From contig CADASL010000004.1 of assembly GCA_902790595.1 (NCBI GenBank), forward strand, positions 310,001-374,000: DNA of 64,000 nucleotides, given 5' to 3'. Shown here one piece after another: positions 21,245 to 28,598 of the stretch. Positions within the stretch are counted from its first letter, which is position 1; every line of letters starts with the position of its first letter. Origin of the DNA: an uncultured Bacteroidales bacterium. GTDB lineage: Bacteria; Bacteroidota; Bacteroidia; Bacteroidales; SZUA-534. A model generated the notes under the pieces. The model searched no databases. It was not told the DNA's origin and was given only the letters and a program-made list of their open reading frames with translations. Position numbers and translations under genes: made by a program.

Positions 21245-21997
21245 TTAAAGCTCGGCCAAACCTGCGTCAACCAGAATACGACCGCAGTACTCGCATACGA
21301 TGATGCGTTTGCGTGAGCGGATATCCACTTGGCGCTGAGGCGGAATCTTGTTGAAGCAGCCACCGCAGGCGTCACGCTGAACGGTAACAACTGCCAAGCC
21401 GTTGCGCACGTTGCCGCTGATGCGGTTGAAGGCAGTCAGGTAGCGGTCCTCGATAAGACTCTCTATTTCAGCTTTCTTTACGTTCAACTCGTCTTCCTTC
21501 TTTTGGGTTTCCGAGATGATGCTGTCAAGCTCATCACGTTTCTGTTTCAGGTCGCCTTTGCGCTCGTCGTATTTAGTTTCAGCCGATGCAATAATCTCTT
21601 TCTTGTGCTCCATATCGGCGGTGAACTCGCGAATATGCTTCTCGCTCAACTCGATTTCGAGTGTCTGGAATTCAATCTCCTTCGAGAGTGAATCGTACTC
21701 GCGGTTGTTGCGCACGTTGTCCTGCTGCGACTGATATTTCTTTATATCTTCCTGGCATTGAGCAATTTTGTGCTTCTCGTTAGAGATGCCTTGCTCATCT
21801 TCCTTCACTTCGGCTTTCAGGTTTGTGATACGGGTCTGCAAGCCGGCCAGTTCGTCTTCAAGGTCTTGGACTTCGAGCGGAAGCTCACCGCGTAAACTCT
21901 TGATTTTGTTGATTTCTGTCTGAATCTGTTGCAAATCGTACAGATTTTTCAGCTTTTGCTCCATCGGAACGTCCACCTTTTGATTTTTGTCATCCAT
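21245..21997 (-). CDS. C4-type zinc-ribbon coiled-coil protein (CdsZ/DUF164-like)
   Basis: This is a 250-residue protein. Residues 1-185 are almost entirely heptad-type charged coiled coil (for example KQKRDELDSIISETQKK). The C-terminal part has two CxxC pairs, CGGC near residue 212 and CEYC near 236, which form a four-cysteine zinc ribbon. The length and order match the bacterial zinc-ribbon family typified by chlamydial CT398/CdsZ, whose exact role outside secretion-linked chlamydial members is not settled. The gene starts 4 bases after the Nif3-family gene ends, so the two are almost certainly co-transcribed, a pairing I recall as common in Bacteroidota. No membrane segment or signal peptide is seen, so it is probably cytoplasmic. 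Confidence 0.85.
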   Translation of the reverse strand: MDDKNQKVDVPMEQKLKNLYDLQQIQTEINKIKSLRGELPLEVQDLEDELAGLQTRITNLKAEVKEDEQGISNEKHKIAQCQEDIKKYQSQQDNVRNNREYDSLSKEIEFQTLEIELSEKHIREFTADMEHKKEIIASAETKYDERKGDLKQKRDELDSIISETQKKEDELNVKKAEIESLIEDRYLTAFNRISGNVRNGLAVVTVQRDACGGCFNKIPPQRQVDIRSRKRIIVCEYCGRILVDAGLAEL

Positions 21998-22001
21998 TGC
22001 G

Positions 22002-23099
22002 TTATACGTATTTTATTGGATTTGTATTTACCTTCGTCAATCGGACTGCAAAATTAGAAAATTTTCCAGTAAGTAATTCATAAAAAAGTTCTTTTGTGAA
22101 TTGCTCGCTCTCATAGTGCCCGATGTCGGCCAAAACAAAGGGGTAGCGGGCGTCGAAGAACTGGTGGTATTTGATGTCGGCGGTGAGCAGAATGTCGGCT
22201 CCGGCTCTCATCGCGTCGCCAATCAGGAAACTGCCGGCGCCTCCGCACACGGCCACCGTCTGTATTGGCGACTCGGGCAGGCGCGTGTGGCGGATTACTC
22301 CGCAGCCGAAAATCTTTTTCACCTTTTGCAGGAATGCCGCCGCGTCTTCGGGCTCCGGCAGCGTACCGATTATGCCGCTTCCGGCCTGGCCGAAACTGTT
22401 GTCGAGCGGGTAGATGTCGAAGGCTGGCTCCTCGTAGGGGTGCGCGGCCAGCATTGCGCTCACAATCTTTCCCACGGTGTGCGCTGGCGCGATGGTCTCG
22501 ATGCGCGTCTCGTCTTCGAAATGCATTTTGCCGATTTCGCCCACAAACGGCTTGCAACCATTGCTGGCTTTGAACGTGCCCTGGCCCTGCAGGTTGTAGC
22601 TGCAGTGGCTGTAGTTGCCGATGTGTCCGGCGCCGGCATCGAGCATTGCGTTTCGCACGGTCTCGGCGTGGCTTGCGGGCGCAAAAACCACAATCTTGCG
22701 CAGATTGCCGCTCATTGGTGCGAGAATCCTCGTGTCTGTCAACCCCAGCTTGCTTGCAATTTTGCTGTTGACGCCGTTTGTAAGCATATTGTCGAGGTTG
22801 GTGTGCGCGGCATAGACCGCAATATCGTTTTTGATGGCTTCCACAAGCGTGCGCTCGACCGGACTGTCGCCGCTGAACTTTTTCAAACCACCGAAGACGA
22901 ACGGATGGTGCGCCACTATCAAATTGTAGCCCAGACTGATGGCTTCGTCAACCACTTCTTCGGTAACATCGAGGCAGATAAGAGCTCCGGTGGCCTCGGC
23001 ATCGCGGTTGCCCGCAATCAGCCCGGCGTTGTCGTACGACTCCTGCATCGCCAGCGGCGCAACAGACTCGATAAAGCTTGTAATTTCAGATATTTTCAT
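22002..23099 (-). CDS. Nif3-like dinuclear metal-centre protein (YqfO/YbgI family)
   Basis: This 365-residue protein has the split Nif3 metal site: AHHPFVFGG near residue 65, AAHTNLDN near 97, and a C-terminal GHYESE near 330. Between the halves lies the extra domain found in YqfO-type members (roughly residues 130-235), which accounts for the length above the 250 or so of short YbgI-type proteins. The family binds two metal ions and forms hexameric rings; it is often labelled GTP cyclohydrolase 1 type 2, but that activity is not established for most members. It is first in a two-gene unit with the zinc-ribbon gene 4 bases downstream. The start MKISEITSF fits the family N-terminus. Confidence 0.92.
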   Translation of the reverse strand: MKISEITSFIESVAPLAMQESYDNAGLIAGNRDAEATGALICLDVTEEVVDEAISLGYNLIVAHHPFVFGGLKKFSGDSPVERTLVEAIKNDIAVYAAHTNLDNMLTNGVNSKIASKLGLTDTRILAPMSGNLRKIVVFAPASHAETVRNAMLDAGAGHIGNYSHCSYNLQGQGTFKASNGCKPFVGEIGKMHFEDETRIETIAPAHTVGKIVSAMLAAHPYEEPAFDIYPLDNSFGQAGSGIIGTLPEPEDAAAFLQKVKKIFGCGVIRHTRLPESPIQTVAVCGGAGSFLIGDAMRAGADILLTADIKYHQFFDARYPFVLADIGHYESEQFTKELFYELLTGKFSNFAVRLTKVNTNPIKYV

Positions 23100-23125
23100 A
23101 AGCGTTCACGTAGATTAAGTGCGTT

Positions 23126-23161
23126 AAAAAAAGCCTTCCAGCACAACTTCTGAAAGGCTTT
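23126..23161 (-). terminator. Intrinsic terminator between the FKBP and Nif3 genes
   Basis: On the minus strand an imperfect stem (AAAGCCTT/AAGGCTTT plus CAG/CTG around one mismatch, 23130-23161) is followed by seven T. It ends the FKBP transcript about 200 bases past its stop, so the Nif3 gene needs its own promoter in the short space after it. Confidence 0.75.
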
Positions 23162-23280
23162 GGCAAGAAATCTTTTCTTCAACTCTCAAATACGGTTTCA
23201 ATATTATGGATTTTTCCGTTAACGCGCAAGTTTTTTTTGAGATTTGTTTAAATGTCATTTAATCGTCAATCCAAACGTCT

Positions 23281-23357
23281 AACTCCTAACTTCTGACTTT
23301 TAACTTCTAACTTCTAACTTCCAACTCCTAACTCAAAACTCAAAACTCCAAACTTTC
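23281..23357. repeat. Tandem heptamer array, 11 x 7 bp
   Basis: Eleven consecutive 7-base units of the form AAC(T/C)(C/T)N(N), such as aactcct, aacttct and aactcaa, run in strict register and end one base before the stop codon of the FKBP gene (stop at 23359-23361). Non-coding; part of the FKBP 3' untranslated region. Confidence 0.9.
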
Positions 23358-23358
23358 C

Positions 23359-24183
23359 TCACTCTTCCGTCCCCACCAACCACACTTCGAAAATAAGCGT
23401 GGCAAACGGCGGAACAGGGCCAACCTGCTGGTCGCCGTAGGCAAGGGGCGAAGGAATGATAAGCGTTGCGCGGCCGCCTTTTTTCATTCGTGCCACGCCT
23501 TCTTCAAGTCCCTGAATCACTTGCATTGAGCCCAAACGGAACTTCAGCGGCTCGCGACGGCTGTACGATGAGTCGAACACGCGGCCGTCGAGAAAACTGG
23601 CTTCGTAATGAATGGCCACCATTTTGCCCGGAATGGGTGCCGCACCCGTACCTTTCTCAGTTTCAATGTAATATAACCCGCTCATTGTTGGCTCGGTGTC
23701 GATGCTGTTTTTCTGAAGATACTCGCTGAGCAACTGGTCTTCTTCGCGCTCGCCGGCTATGCGTGCGGCTTCGCGGTCGCGCTCAAACTCTTCGCGGCTA
23801 ATCACGTCAACCATTTTAACCGAAACCGTCAGCAGACTGTCGTTGGCCGGCGCCTGGCTACTGCCGTAGAACCGCGCTTGCAGGCGGAAGTCGGCGCTGT
23901 CGCCTTTGTGCAGCATTAGCAGGCCTTCTTCAACCGACGGCTGCCCGGCCGGTGCCGCCTTCAGTTGCATTTTGAAAAGCGGTGTCTCGTCAACCGTCTG
24001 CCCTTGCTGGTTGCGGCACGTCAGGCGGATGGCCACAATGTCGCCCACGGCGGGTTGCGGCGCGTCGGGGTTGGCGGCAACAATTTTGTATTCAAGACCT
24101 GTCGGCGATGTGTTGAATTCGCTCGAGCACGATACTGAAAGTATTGATATAAAAGCAAATGCGATTATTGATAACTGTTTCAT
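23359..24183 (-). CDS. FKBP-type peptidyl-prolyl isomerase lipoprotein
   Basis: The start at 24183 (MKQLSIIAF...) is chosen over 24219 because it gives a clean lipoprotein signal (hydrophobic core, then SVSC with Cys19), and because the -7 box at 24201-24208 lies between the two starts. The mature 255-residue protein has an N-terminal FKBP-like half (around residues 35-120) and a C-terminal complete FKBP domain (around 185-274). The latter has the hallmark phrases GKMVAIHYEASFLDGRVFDS, VIQGLEEGVARMKKGG and PLAYGD. It should catalyse cis-trans isomerisation of prolyl bonds in cell-envelope proteins. It stands alone between a divergent dehydrogenase gene and its own terminator. Confidence 0.92.
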   Translation of the reverse strand: MKQLSIIAFAFISILSVSCSSEFNTSPTGLEYKIVAANPDAPQPAVGDIVAIRLTCRNQQGQTVDETPLFKMQLKAAPAGQPSVEEGLLMLHKGDSADFRLQARFYGSSQAPANDSLLTVSVKMVDVISREEFERDREAARIAGEREEDQLLSEYLQKNSIDTEPTMSGLYYIETEKGTGAAPIPGKMVAIHYEASFLDGRVFDSSYSRREPLKFRLGSMQVIQGLEEGVARMKKGGRATLIIPSPLAYGDQQVGPVPPFATLIFEVWLVGTEE

Positions 24184-24200
24184 TGTGTAGATTGTTTGCC

Positions 24201-24208
24201 CAAAAATA
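24201..24208 (-). promoter_or_regulatory. -7 promoter box for the FKBP gene
   Basis: On the minus strand the bases read TATTTTTG, a match to the Bacteroidota box TAnnTTTG. The start codon at 24183 follows about 18 bases downstream. No clear -33 element was found. Confidence 0.55.
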
Positions 24209-24287
24209 AGCGATTTCAATCAATTATCGCCATTCGTTGTGTGCGGTGAGCCGAAAATCGCCATATTTGAATTCAAATTGCTGAAAA

Positions 24288-25238
24288 ATGAAAACAGTTG
24301 TTCTCGACGGCTATTGCCTGAACCCTGGCGACCTTGACTGGTCTGTTTTTGAGCCGATTGGCCCGATTACGGTTTACGACCGCACACCCGCCGCACTCAC
24401 CGTTGAACGCTCGAAAGACGCCGATGCTTTGCTCACTAACAAAACGGTGCTCAATGCCGAGAATATGTCGCAAATGCCTAATCTTAAATATGTTGGCGTA
24501 CTGGCCACGGGCTACAACGTTGTTGATTTGCAATATGCCGCAAGCCGCGGAATTGTTGTTACCAACATTCCCGCCTACAGCACCGCGTCAGTGGCGCAAA
24601 TGGTTTTCGCTCACATACTTAACATTACCAATTCGGTTGAGCATCACTCTCAACTGGTCCACAACGGAGCGTGGTCGAGCAGCATCGATTTTTGTTTTTG
24701 GGATCGTCCGCAGGTAGAACTCGCAGGCAAAACCATTGGCCTTGTGGGGCTCGGCAACACGGGAATGGCCACGGCGCGCATTGCTTTGGCTTTCGGAATG
24801 AAGGTGATTGCCGTGACAACCAAAAAGAACTTGCCCGACGGCATTAAAAGCGTGTCGTACAGCGATTTGTGGGCGCAAAGCGATATTGTGAGCCTGCACT
24901 GTCCGCTTTCCGACAACACCCGCCACCTGATAAACGCCGCCGTGCTTGCGCAGATGAAGCCGTCGGCCATACTGATAAACACAGGCCGCGGCCCGCTTAT
25001 TGACGAGCAGGCCCTTGCCGACGCTCTCAGCCGTGGACGCATTGCCGCCGCAGCCGTCGATGTGCTGTCCACCGAGCCGCCCGCCGCCGACAATCCGCTG
25101 CTCACCGCCCGCAACTGCCAAATCACACCGCACATTGCGTGGGCCACCTTCGAATCCCGCCAACGCCTGATGAGCATTGCTCTCGCCAACCTGAAGGCTT
25201 TCGCCGAAGGCCGTCCTGCGAACGTGGTGAACGGGTAG
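24288..25238 (+). CDS. D-2-hydroxyacid dehydrogenase (glycerate dehydrogenase-like)
   Basis: This is a 316-residue cytosolic NAD-dependent oxidoreductase of the D-isomer-specific 2-hydroxyacid dehydrogenase family. The nucleotide-binding loop GLVGLGNTGMATA lies near residue 150. The three catalytic residues are in place: Arg in NTGRGPLID (about 235), Glu in DVLSTEPP (about 264) and His in TPHIAWAT (about 283). The N-terminal substrate domain VVLDGYCLNPGDLDW is typical of members annotated as glycerate (hydroxypyruvate) dehydrogenase. Exact substrate cannot be read from sequence. It is a single gene, divergent from the FKBP gene. Confidence 0.9.
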   Translation: MKTVVLDGYCLNPGDLDWSVFEPIGPITVYDRTPAALTVERSKDADALLTNKTVLNAENMSQMPNLKYVGVLATGYNVVDLQYAASRGIVVTNIPAYSTASVAQMVFAHILNITNSVEHHSQLVHNGAWSSSIDFCFWDRPQVELAGKTIGLVGLGNTGMATARIALAFGMKVIAVTTKKNLPDGIKSVSYSDLWAQSDIVSLHCPLSDNTRHLINAAVLAQMKPSAILINTGRGPLIDEQALADALSRGRIAAAAVDVLSTEPPAADNPLLTARNCQITPHIAWATFESRQRLMSIALANLKAFAEGRPANVVNG

Positions 25239-25290
25239 CGATTCCCGCAGACCGATTTTTTTCGCGGCAAAATTCCGCTATGCCAATCGC

Positions 25291-25455
25291 AAAAGCGTTT
25301 TCTGTATCGAACGAATTTTATTCAAAAGTGTTTTCTGTGGAAAACGCTTTTCTGCTAAATGTGTTTTGTGTAGAAAACACTTTTTGGTTTAATATGTTTT
25401 GCGCGGAAAACAAAATATTGCCAAAATCGTTTTTTATTCAAAACGAATTATTACC
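25291..25455. repeat. Exact-period array, 5 x 33 bp, upstream of the ATPase gene
   Basis: Five units with exactly 33-base period: the GTTTT core recurs at 25297, 25330, 25363, 25396 and 25429, and the A-rich partner (GAAAAC or relic) at 25340, 25373, 25406 and 25439. Units 2 and 3 are inverted repeats (GTTTTC-tgtg-GAAAAC in unit 2) able to form a small hairpin. Units differ at many positions, so the array is old or under selection for the palindromic core only. It ends on the -7 box of the following gene. A chance reading frame through it would encode 11-residue repeats, but this is not a supported gene. Confidence 0.9.
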
Positions 25456-25459
25456 TTTG
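25452..25459 (+). promoter_or_regulatory. -7 promoter box of the first ATPase gene
   Basis: TACCTTTG matches TAnnTTTG exactly, 22 bases before the ATG at 25482. The box overlaps the end of the fifth 33-bp unit, so the array occupies the place of the -33 element and any upstream activator sites. Confidence 0.7.
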
Positions 25460-25481
25460 TGGCAGATAAAACATAAAGATT

Positions 25482-26681
25482 ATGAACACGATACTGCAAA
25501 GGTGTCAAAGATTGCTCAAGAATACGTCGGTGAAATTCGTGCGCAGCACAATGGACGACGTTCATTGGAACAACCGACTAATTGCAATCCGCGGAGCGCG
25601 CGGCGTTGGAAAAACCACGCTTATGCTTCAGCGCATAAAGTTGGCATACGGCGGCGACGTCAAGCGGGCGCTCTATGTCAGCCTTGACAGCCTGTATTTC
25701 AGCCGCCACACGCTGAGCGACCTTGTGGCCGATTTCTATATGAACGGCGGCGAGTGCCTGTTTATCGACGAAGTGCACAAATACGCCAATTGGAGCATTG
25801 AACTGAAAAACGCCTACGACGAGTATCCCGAAATGCGATTCGTGTTCAGCGGATCGTCGCTGCTGCAGATTCTGAACGCCGACGCCGACCTTTCGCGCCG
25901 CTGCATTGCCTACGATATGTACGGCCTGTCGTTTCGCGAGTATCTGCAACTGCGGCACAATCTGAAGTTCGACCGCATTGCGCTCGACACCCTGCTTTCT
26001 GCCTCCAACGACCTGTGCAACGCGGTTGTGGCCCAGGTGCGCCCGATGGCCTATTTTGCTGATTATCTGCGCAGCGGATACTATCCGTTTGCGGCCAGCG
26101 GCGAAGACGATTACCACCAGCGCGTCGAGAACATTGTGAATATGATAATCGACATTGAACTGCCGCTGCTCTGCGGCGTCGATGTGGCGAGTATCCGCAA
26201 AATCAAGGCGCTGATGTTTGTGTTGGCTTCGGAGTGCCCGATGCAGGTTGACATTGCCAAACTTGCCACTATGGCCGAGACAACGCGCGGTACCTTACTT
26301 GCTTATTTGCAGTATCTTAGCCGCGCTCACCTGCTCAATCTTCTCTATTCCGACGTTCAGAATGTGAAGAAAATGCAGAAGCCCGACAAGATTTATCTTG
26401 AGAACACCAACCTGATGGCAGCGCTCTCGGTGGGCGAGATGAACAGTGGAACAATGCGCGAAGCGTTCATTGTCAATCAGTTGCGGCAGCAGCACCGAGT
26501 TGAGTACGCCACTTCGCAGGCCGATTTCCTTGTCGATGGCAAATACACGCTCGAAGTTGGCGGAAAATCGAAGGACGGCAGCCAGATTGCGGGCCAGCCC
26601 AACGCCTTTGTGGTTGCCGACAACGTTGAATACGCCGCAGGCAACCGAATCCCGCTCTACGCCTTCGGTTTTCTCTACTGA
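25482..26681 (+). CDS. AAA ATPase with C-terminal nuclease-like (DUF4143-type) domain
   Basis: This 399-residue protein has a Walker A motif GARGVGKTT (residues about 38-46), a Walker B motif CLFIDEVHKY (about 93), a sensor-like FVFSGSS (about 126), a winged-helix-like middle part and a C-terminal DFLVDGKYTLEVGGK (about 348-362). The last has the D...ExxGK layout of a PD-(D/E)XK nuclease fold. The order matches the 'predicted AAA+ superfamily ATPase, DUF4143' family, abundant in anaerobes and of unknown function. No signal peptide. It is not in an operon. A relative lies at 38402-39679 on the other strand; the two are only distantly similar. Confidence 0.88.
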   Translation: MNTILQRCQRLLKNTSVKFVRSTMDDVHWNNRLIAIRGARGVGKTTLMLQRIKLAYGGDVKRALYVSLDSLYFSRHTLSDLVADFYMNGGECLFIDEVHKYANWSIELKNAYDEYPEMRFVFSGSSLLQILNADADLSRRCIAYDMYGLSFREYLQLRHNLKFDRIALDTLLSASNDLCNAVVAQVRPMAYFADYLRSGYYPFAASGEDDYHQRVENIVNMIIDIELPLLCGVDVASIRKIKALMFVLASECPMQVDIAKLATMAETTRGTLLAYLQYLSRAHLLNLLYSDVQNVKKMQKPDKIYLENTNLMAALSVGEMNSGTMREAFIVNQLRQQHRVEYATSQADFLVDGKYTLEVGGKSKDGSQIAGQPNAFVVADNVEYAAGNRIPLYAFGFLY

Positions 26682-26986
26682 CGCTCTCGGCGGCGGGTGT
26701 GATTGTGTAAGCGCTTGATATTAAATTTGTTATTTCGCGCAAGCCGAGAAAAGATGACTAAATTTTGAATCGGCGGTTAGAGGCAATATTTTTATTTGCT
26801 ACTTTTGAATAACCGATGGCGCCTTCCGTTGCCCACTGCGGCGACGGAAGTTTGCTGTCGGAAAAAACGAATGTTGAACTAAACAATTTATAAGAAAACA
26901 AAAGAATCGATTTTAATCTAACATATTGATAATCAGCGTTTGCTGTTTGTTCTATTCACGTTGAAACGTCGGAAATTTCAATTGAA

Positions 26987-27049
26987 CAAGAAAGAATATA
27001 CACAAAGTGAGCGACTGCGCTTTGCGCGGCGTACTTGTATTCTTTCTTG
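26987..27049 (+). repeat. 12-bp perfect inverted repeat, leader hairpin 1
   Basis: CAAGAAAGAATA (26987-26998) pairs perfectly with TATTCTTTCTTG (27038-27049) around a 39-base loop that itself contains GC-rich partly complementary stretches. It lies about 100 bases before hsdM. Confidence 0.75.
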
Positions 27050-27051
27050 GC

Positions 27052-27108
27052 TTCCGACGGCCACAACGTGAGCAAGTTTCGCTCGCGTTTTTTTTGTGGC
27101 TGTCGGAA
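27052..27108 (+). repeat. 15-bp inverted repeat, leader hairpin 2
   Basis: TTCCGACGGCCACAA (27052-27066) pairs with TTGTGGCTGTCGGAA (27094-27108); the only non-Watson-Crick position is a G-T that would pair in RNA. The loop contains a GAGC/GCTC hairpin and eight T just before the 3' arm. It starts two bases after hairpin 1 and ends 44 bases before the hsdM start. Confidence 0.75.
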
Positions 27109-27152
27109 TCAAAAAATAGAAAGATAGCATTCGTATTCATAACCAGAGAACA

Positions 27153-28598
27153 ATGAAATACGAATCAACATTTAATGCGATTGACGGCATTCTGCGCAAC
27201 GAGGCGGGATGCAGCAACGAACTCGACTACATTGAGCAGACTTCGTGGCTGCTCTTTCTCAAATATCTCGACGACCTTGAAACCGAGCGCGAGCAGGAAG
27301 CCGAACTCAACGGCAAGGAGTATCGCCGAATAATTACGGGCTTCAACCGTTGGAACGCGTGGGCCGCGCCAAAGAACGCCAAAGGCGAACTCGACGTCAT
27401 TAATGCTATGACGGGCGACGACCTTGTGGAGTTTGTGAACCAGAAACTTTTCCCGTCGCTCAAGCACTACAAAGACACCGCCGTGTCGCCCGACACGCTC
27501 GAATATAAGATTGGCGAGATTTTCAGCGAACTGCGCAACAAAATCAGCAGCGGCTACAACCTGCGCGAGATTATCAACAAGATTGACTCGCTGCACTTTC
27601 AGAGCGCCGACGACAAGCACGAGATGACCGTGCTCTACGAGGACAAGATTCGGCGTATGGGCAACGCGGGGCGCAACGGCGGCGAGTACTACACGCCACG
27701 CCCGCTCATTCGCACCATTGTCAGGGTGGTCAACCCGCGCATTGGCGAAACCGTTTACGACCCCGCCTGCGGCTCGGCGGGCTTCCTTTGCGAGGCTTTC
27801 GCCTATATGCAGCAGCAGATTGACTCGGTGGCCGACGCCGACACCCTGCAGAAGCAAACCTTTTTCGGAAAAGAGAAGAAGGGACTGCCCTACATTATCG
27901 CCACAATGAATATGATTTTCCACGGAGTGGCCGCGCCCAACATTATCCGCGGCAACACGCTCGCCGAAAATCTCGCCACCATTCAGCAGCGCGACCGCAA
28001 GGATGTGATTCTCGCCAATCCGCCTTTTGGCGGCAGCGAGCGCACCGAGGTGCTGCAAAACTTCGACATTCGCACCAGCGAAACCGCCTATATGTTTATG
28101 CAGCACTTCATTAAGATGCTGAAAGTGAACGGCCGCGCGGGAATTGTTATCAAAAACACCTTTTTGAGCAATGGCGATGCCGCCGCACTGCGACGCAAAC
28201 TGATTGAGGAATGCAACCTGCACACCATTCTCGACCTGCCTGCGGGCGTGTTCCAGGGCGCGGGCGTGAAAACCGTGGTGCTGTTCTTCGACAAGGGCGA
28301 GCCGACGCGCAAAATTTGGTACTACCAACTCAACCTGAGCCGCACGCTCGGCAAGACCAATCCGCTCTCGGAGGCCGACCTTGAGGATTTTGTGGCGCTG
28401 CAGAAGACCAAGCCCGAAACCGAAAACTCGTGGACTATAGATGTTTCCACACTTGGCGCCGACTGCGACCTTTCGGTGAAGAACCCCAACCGCCCCGAAG
28501 TGGTTGACAACCGCACCGCCGCCGACATTCTCAGCGCCATTTCAAACCTGAACAACGATTCCGCCCGACTCATTGACGAAATAAAGGAGATGCTATGA
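27153..28598 (+). CDS. hsdM: Type I restriction-modification methyltransferase subunit HsdM
   Basis: This 481-residue N6-adenine DNA methyltransferase subunit has an N-terminal helical HsdM domain (residues 1-150), the S-adenosylmethionine motif DPACGSAGFL (about 202) preceded by GEYYTPRPLI, and the catalytic NPPFGG (about 289). It works with HsdS to methylate the target adenine and is also part of the restriction complex. Its stop codon overlaps the hsdS start in ATGA (28595-28598), so translation is coupled. All key motifs are intact. Confidence 0.95.
   Translation: MKYESTFNAIDGILRNEAGCSNELDYIEQTSWLLFLKYLDDLETEREQEAELNGKEYRRIITGFNRWNAWAAPKNAKGELDVINAMTGDDLVEFVNQKLFPSLKHYKDTAVSPDTLEYKIGEIFSELRNKISSGYNLREIINKIDSLHFQSADDKHEMTVLYEDKIRRMGNAGRNGGEYYTPRPLIRTIVRVVNPRIGETVYDPACGSAGFLCEAFAYMQQQIDSVADADTLQKQTFFGKEKKGLPYIIATMNMIFHGVAAPNIIRGNTLAENLATIQQRDRKDVILANPPFGGSERTEVLQNFDIRTSETAYMFMQHFIKMLKVNGRAGIVIKNTFLSNGDAAALRRKLIEECNLHTILDLPAGVFQGAGVKTVVLFFDKGEPTRKIWYYQLNLSRTLGKTNPLSEADLEDFVALQKTKPETENSWTIDVSTLGADCDLSVKNPNRPEVVDNRTAADILSAISNLNNDSARLIDEIKEML

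Larger units (their letters stand above)
26682..27152. other. 470-bp gene-free leader region of the restriction operon
   Basis: No reading frame here looks real. Two -7-like boxes are visible: TAAATTTG (26722-26729) and TACTTTTG (26800-26807), neither with a good -33 element. If either is the start of the hsd transcript, the leader is about 340-420 bases and carries the two long hairpins listed next. Confidence 0.5.

Noticed and set aside
22101-23153. 350-codon plus-strand frame over the Nif3-family gene
   Set aside because: Antisense to a clear family member; no start context, motif or promoter.
23359-24219. Upstream start at 24219 for the FKBP lipoprotein
   Set aside because: It would precede the -7 box and would bury the lipoprotein signal behind 12 extra residues.
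25139-25687. Frame encoding 11-residue repeats (VFSVENAF type) through the 33-bp array
   Set aside because: It starts inside the dehydrogenase gene, ends inside the ATPase gene, and covers the ATPase promoter; the repeat is explained better as DNA palindromes.
27165-28328. 387-codon minus-strand frame across hsdM
   Set aside because: Antisense shadow of hsdM, which has all methyltransferase motifs.
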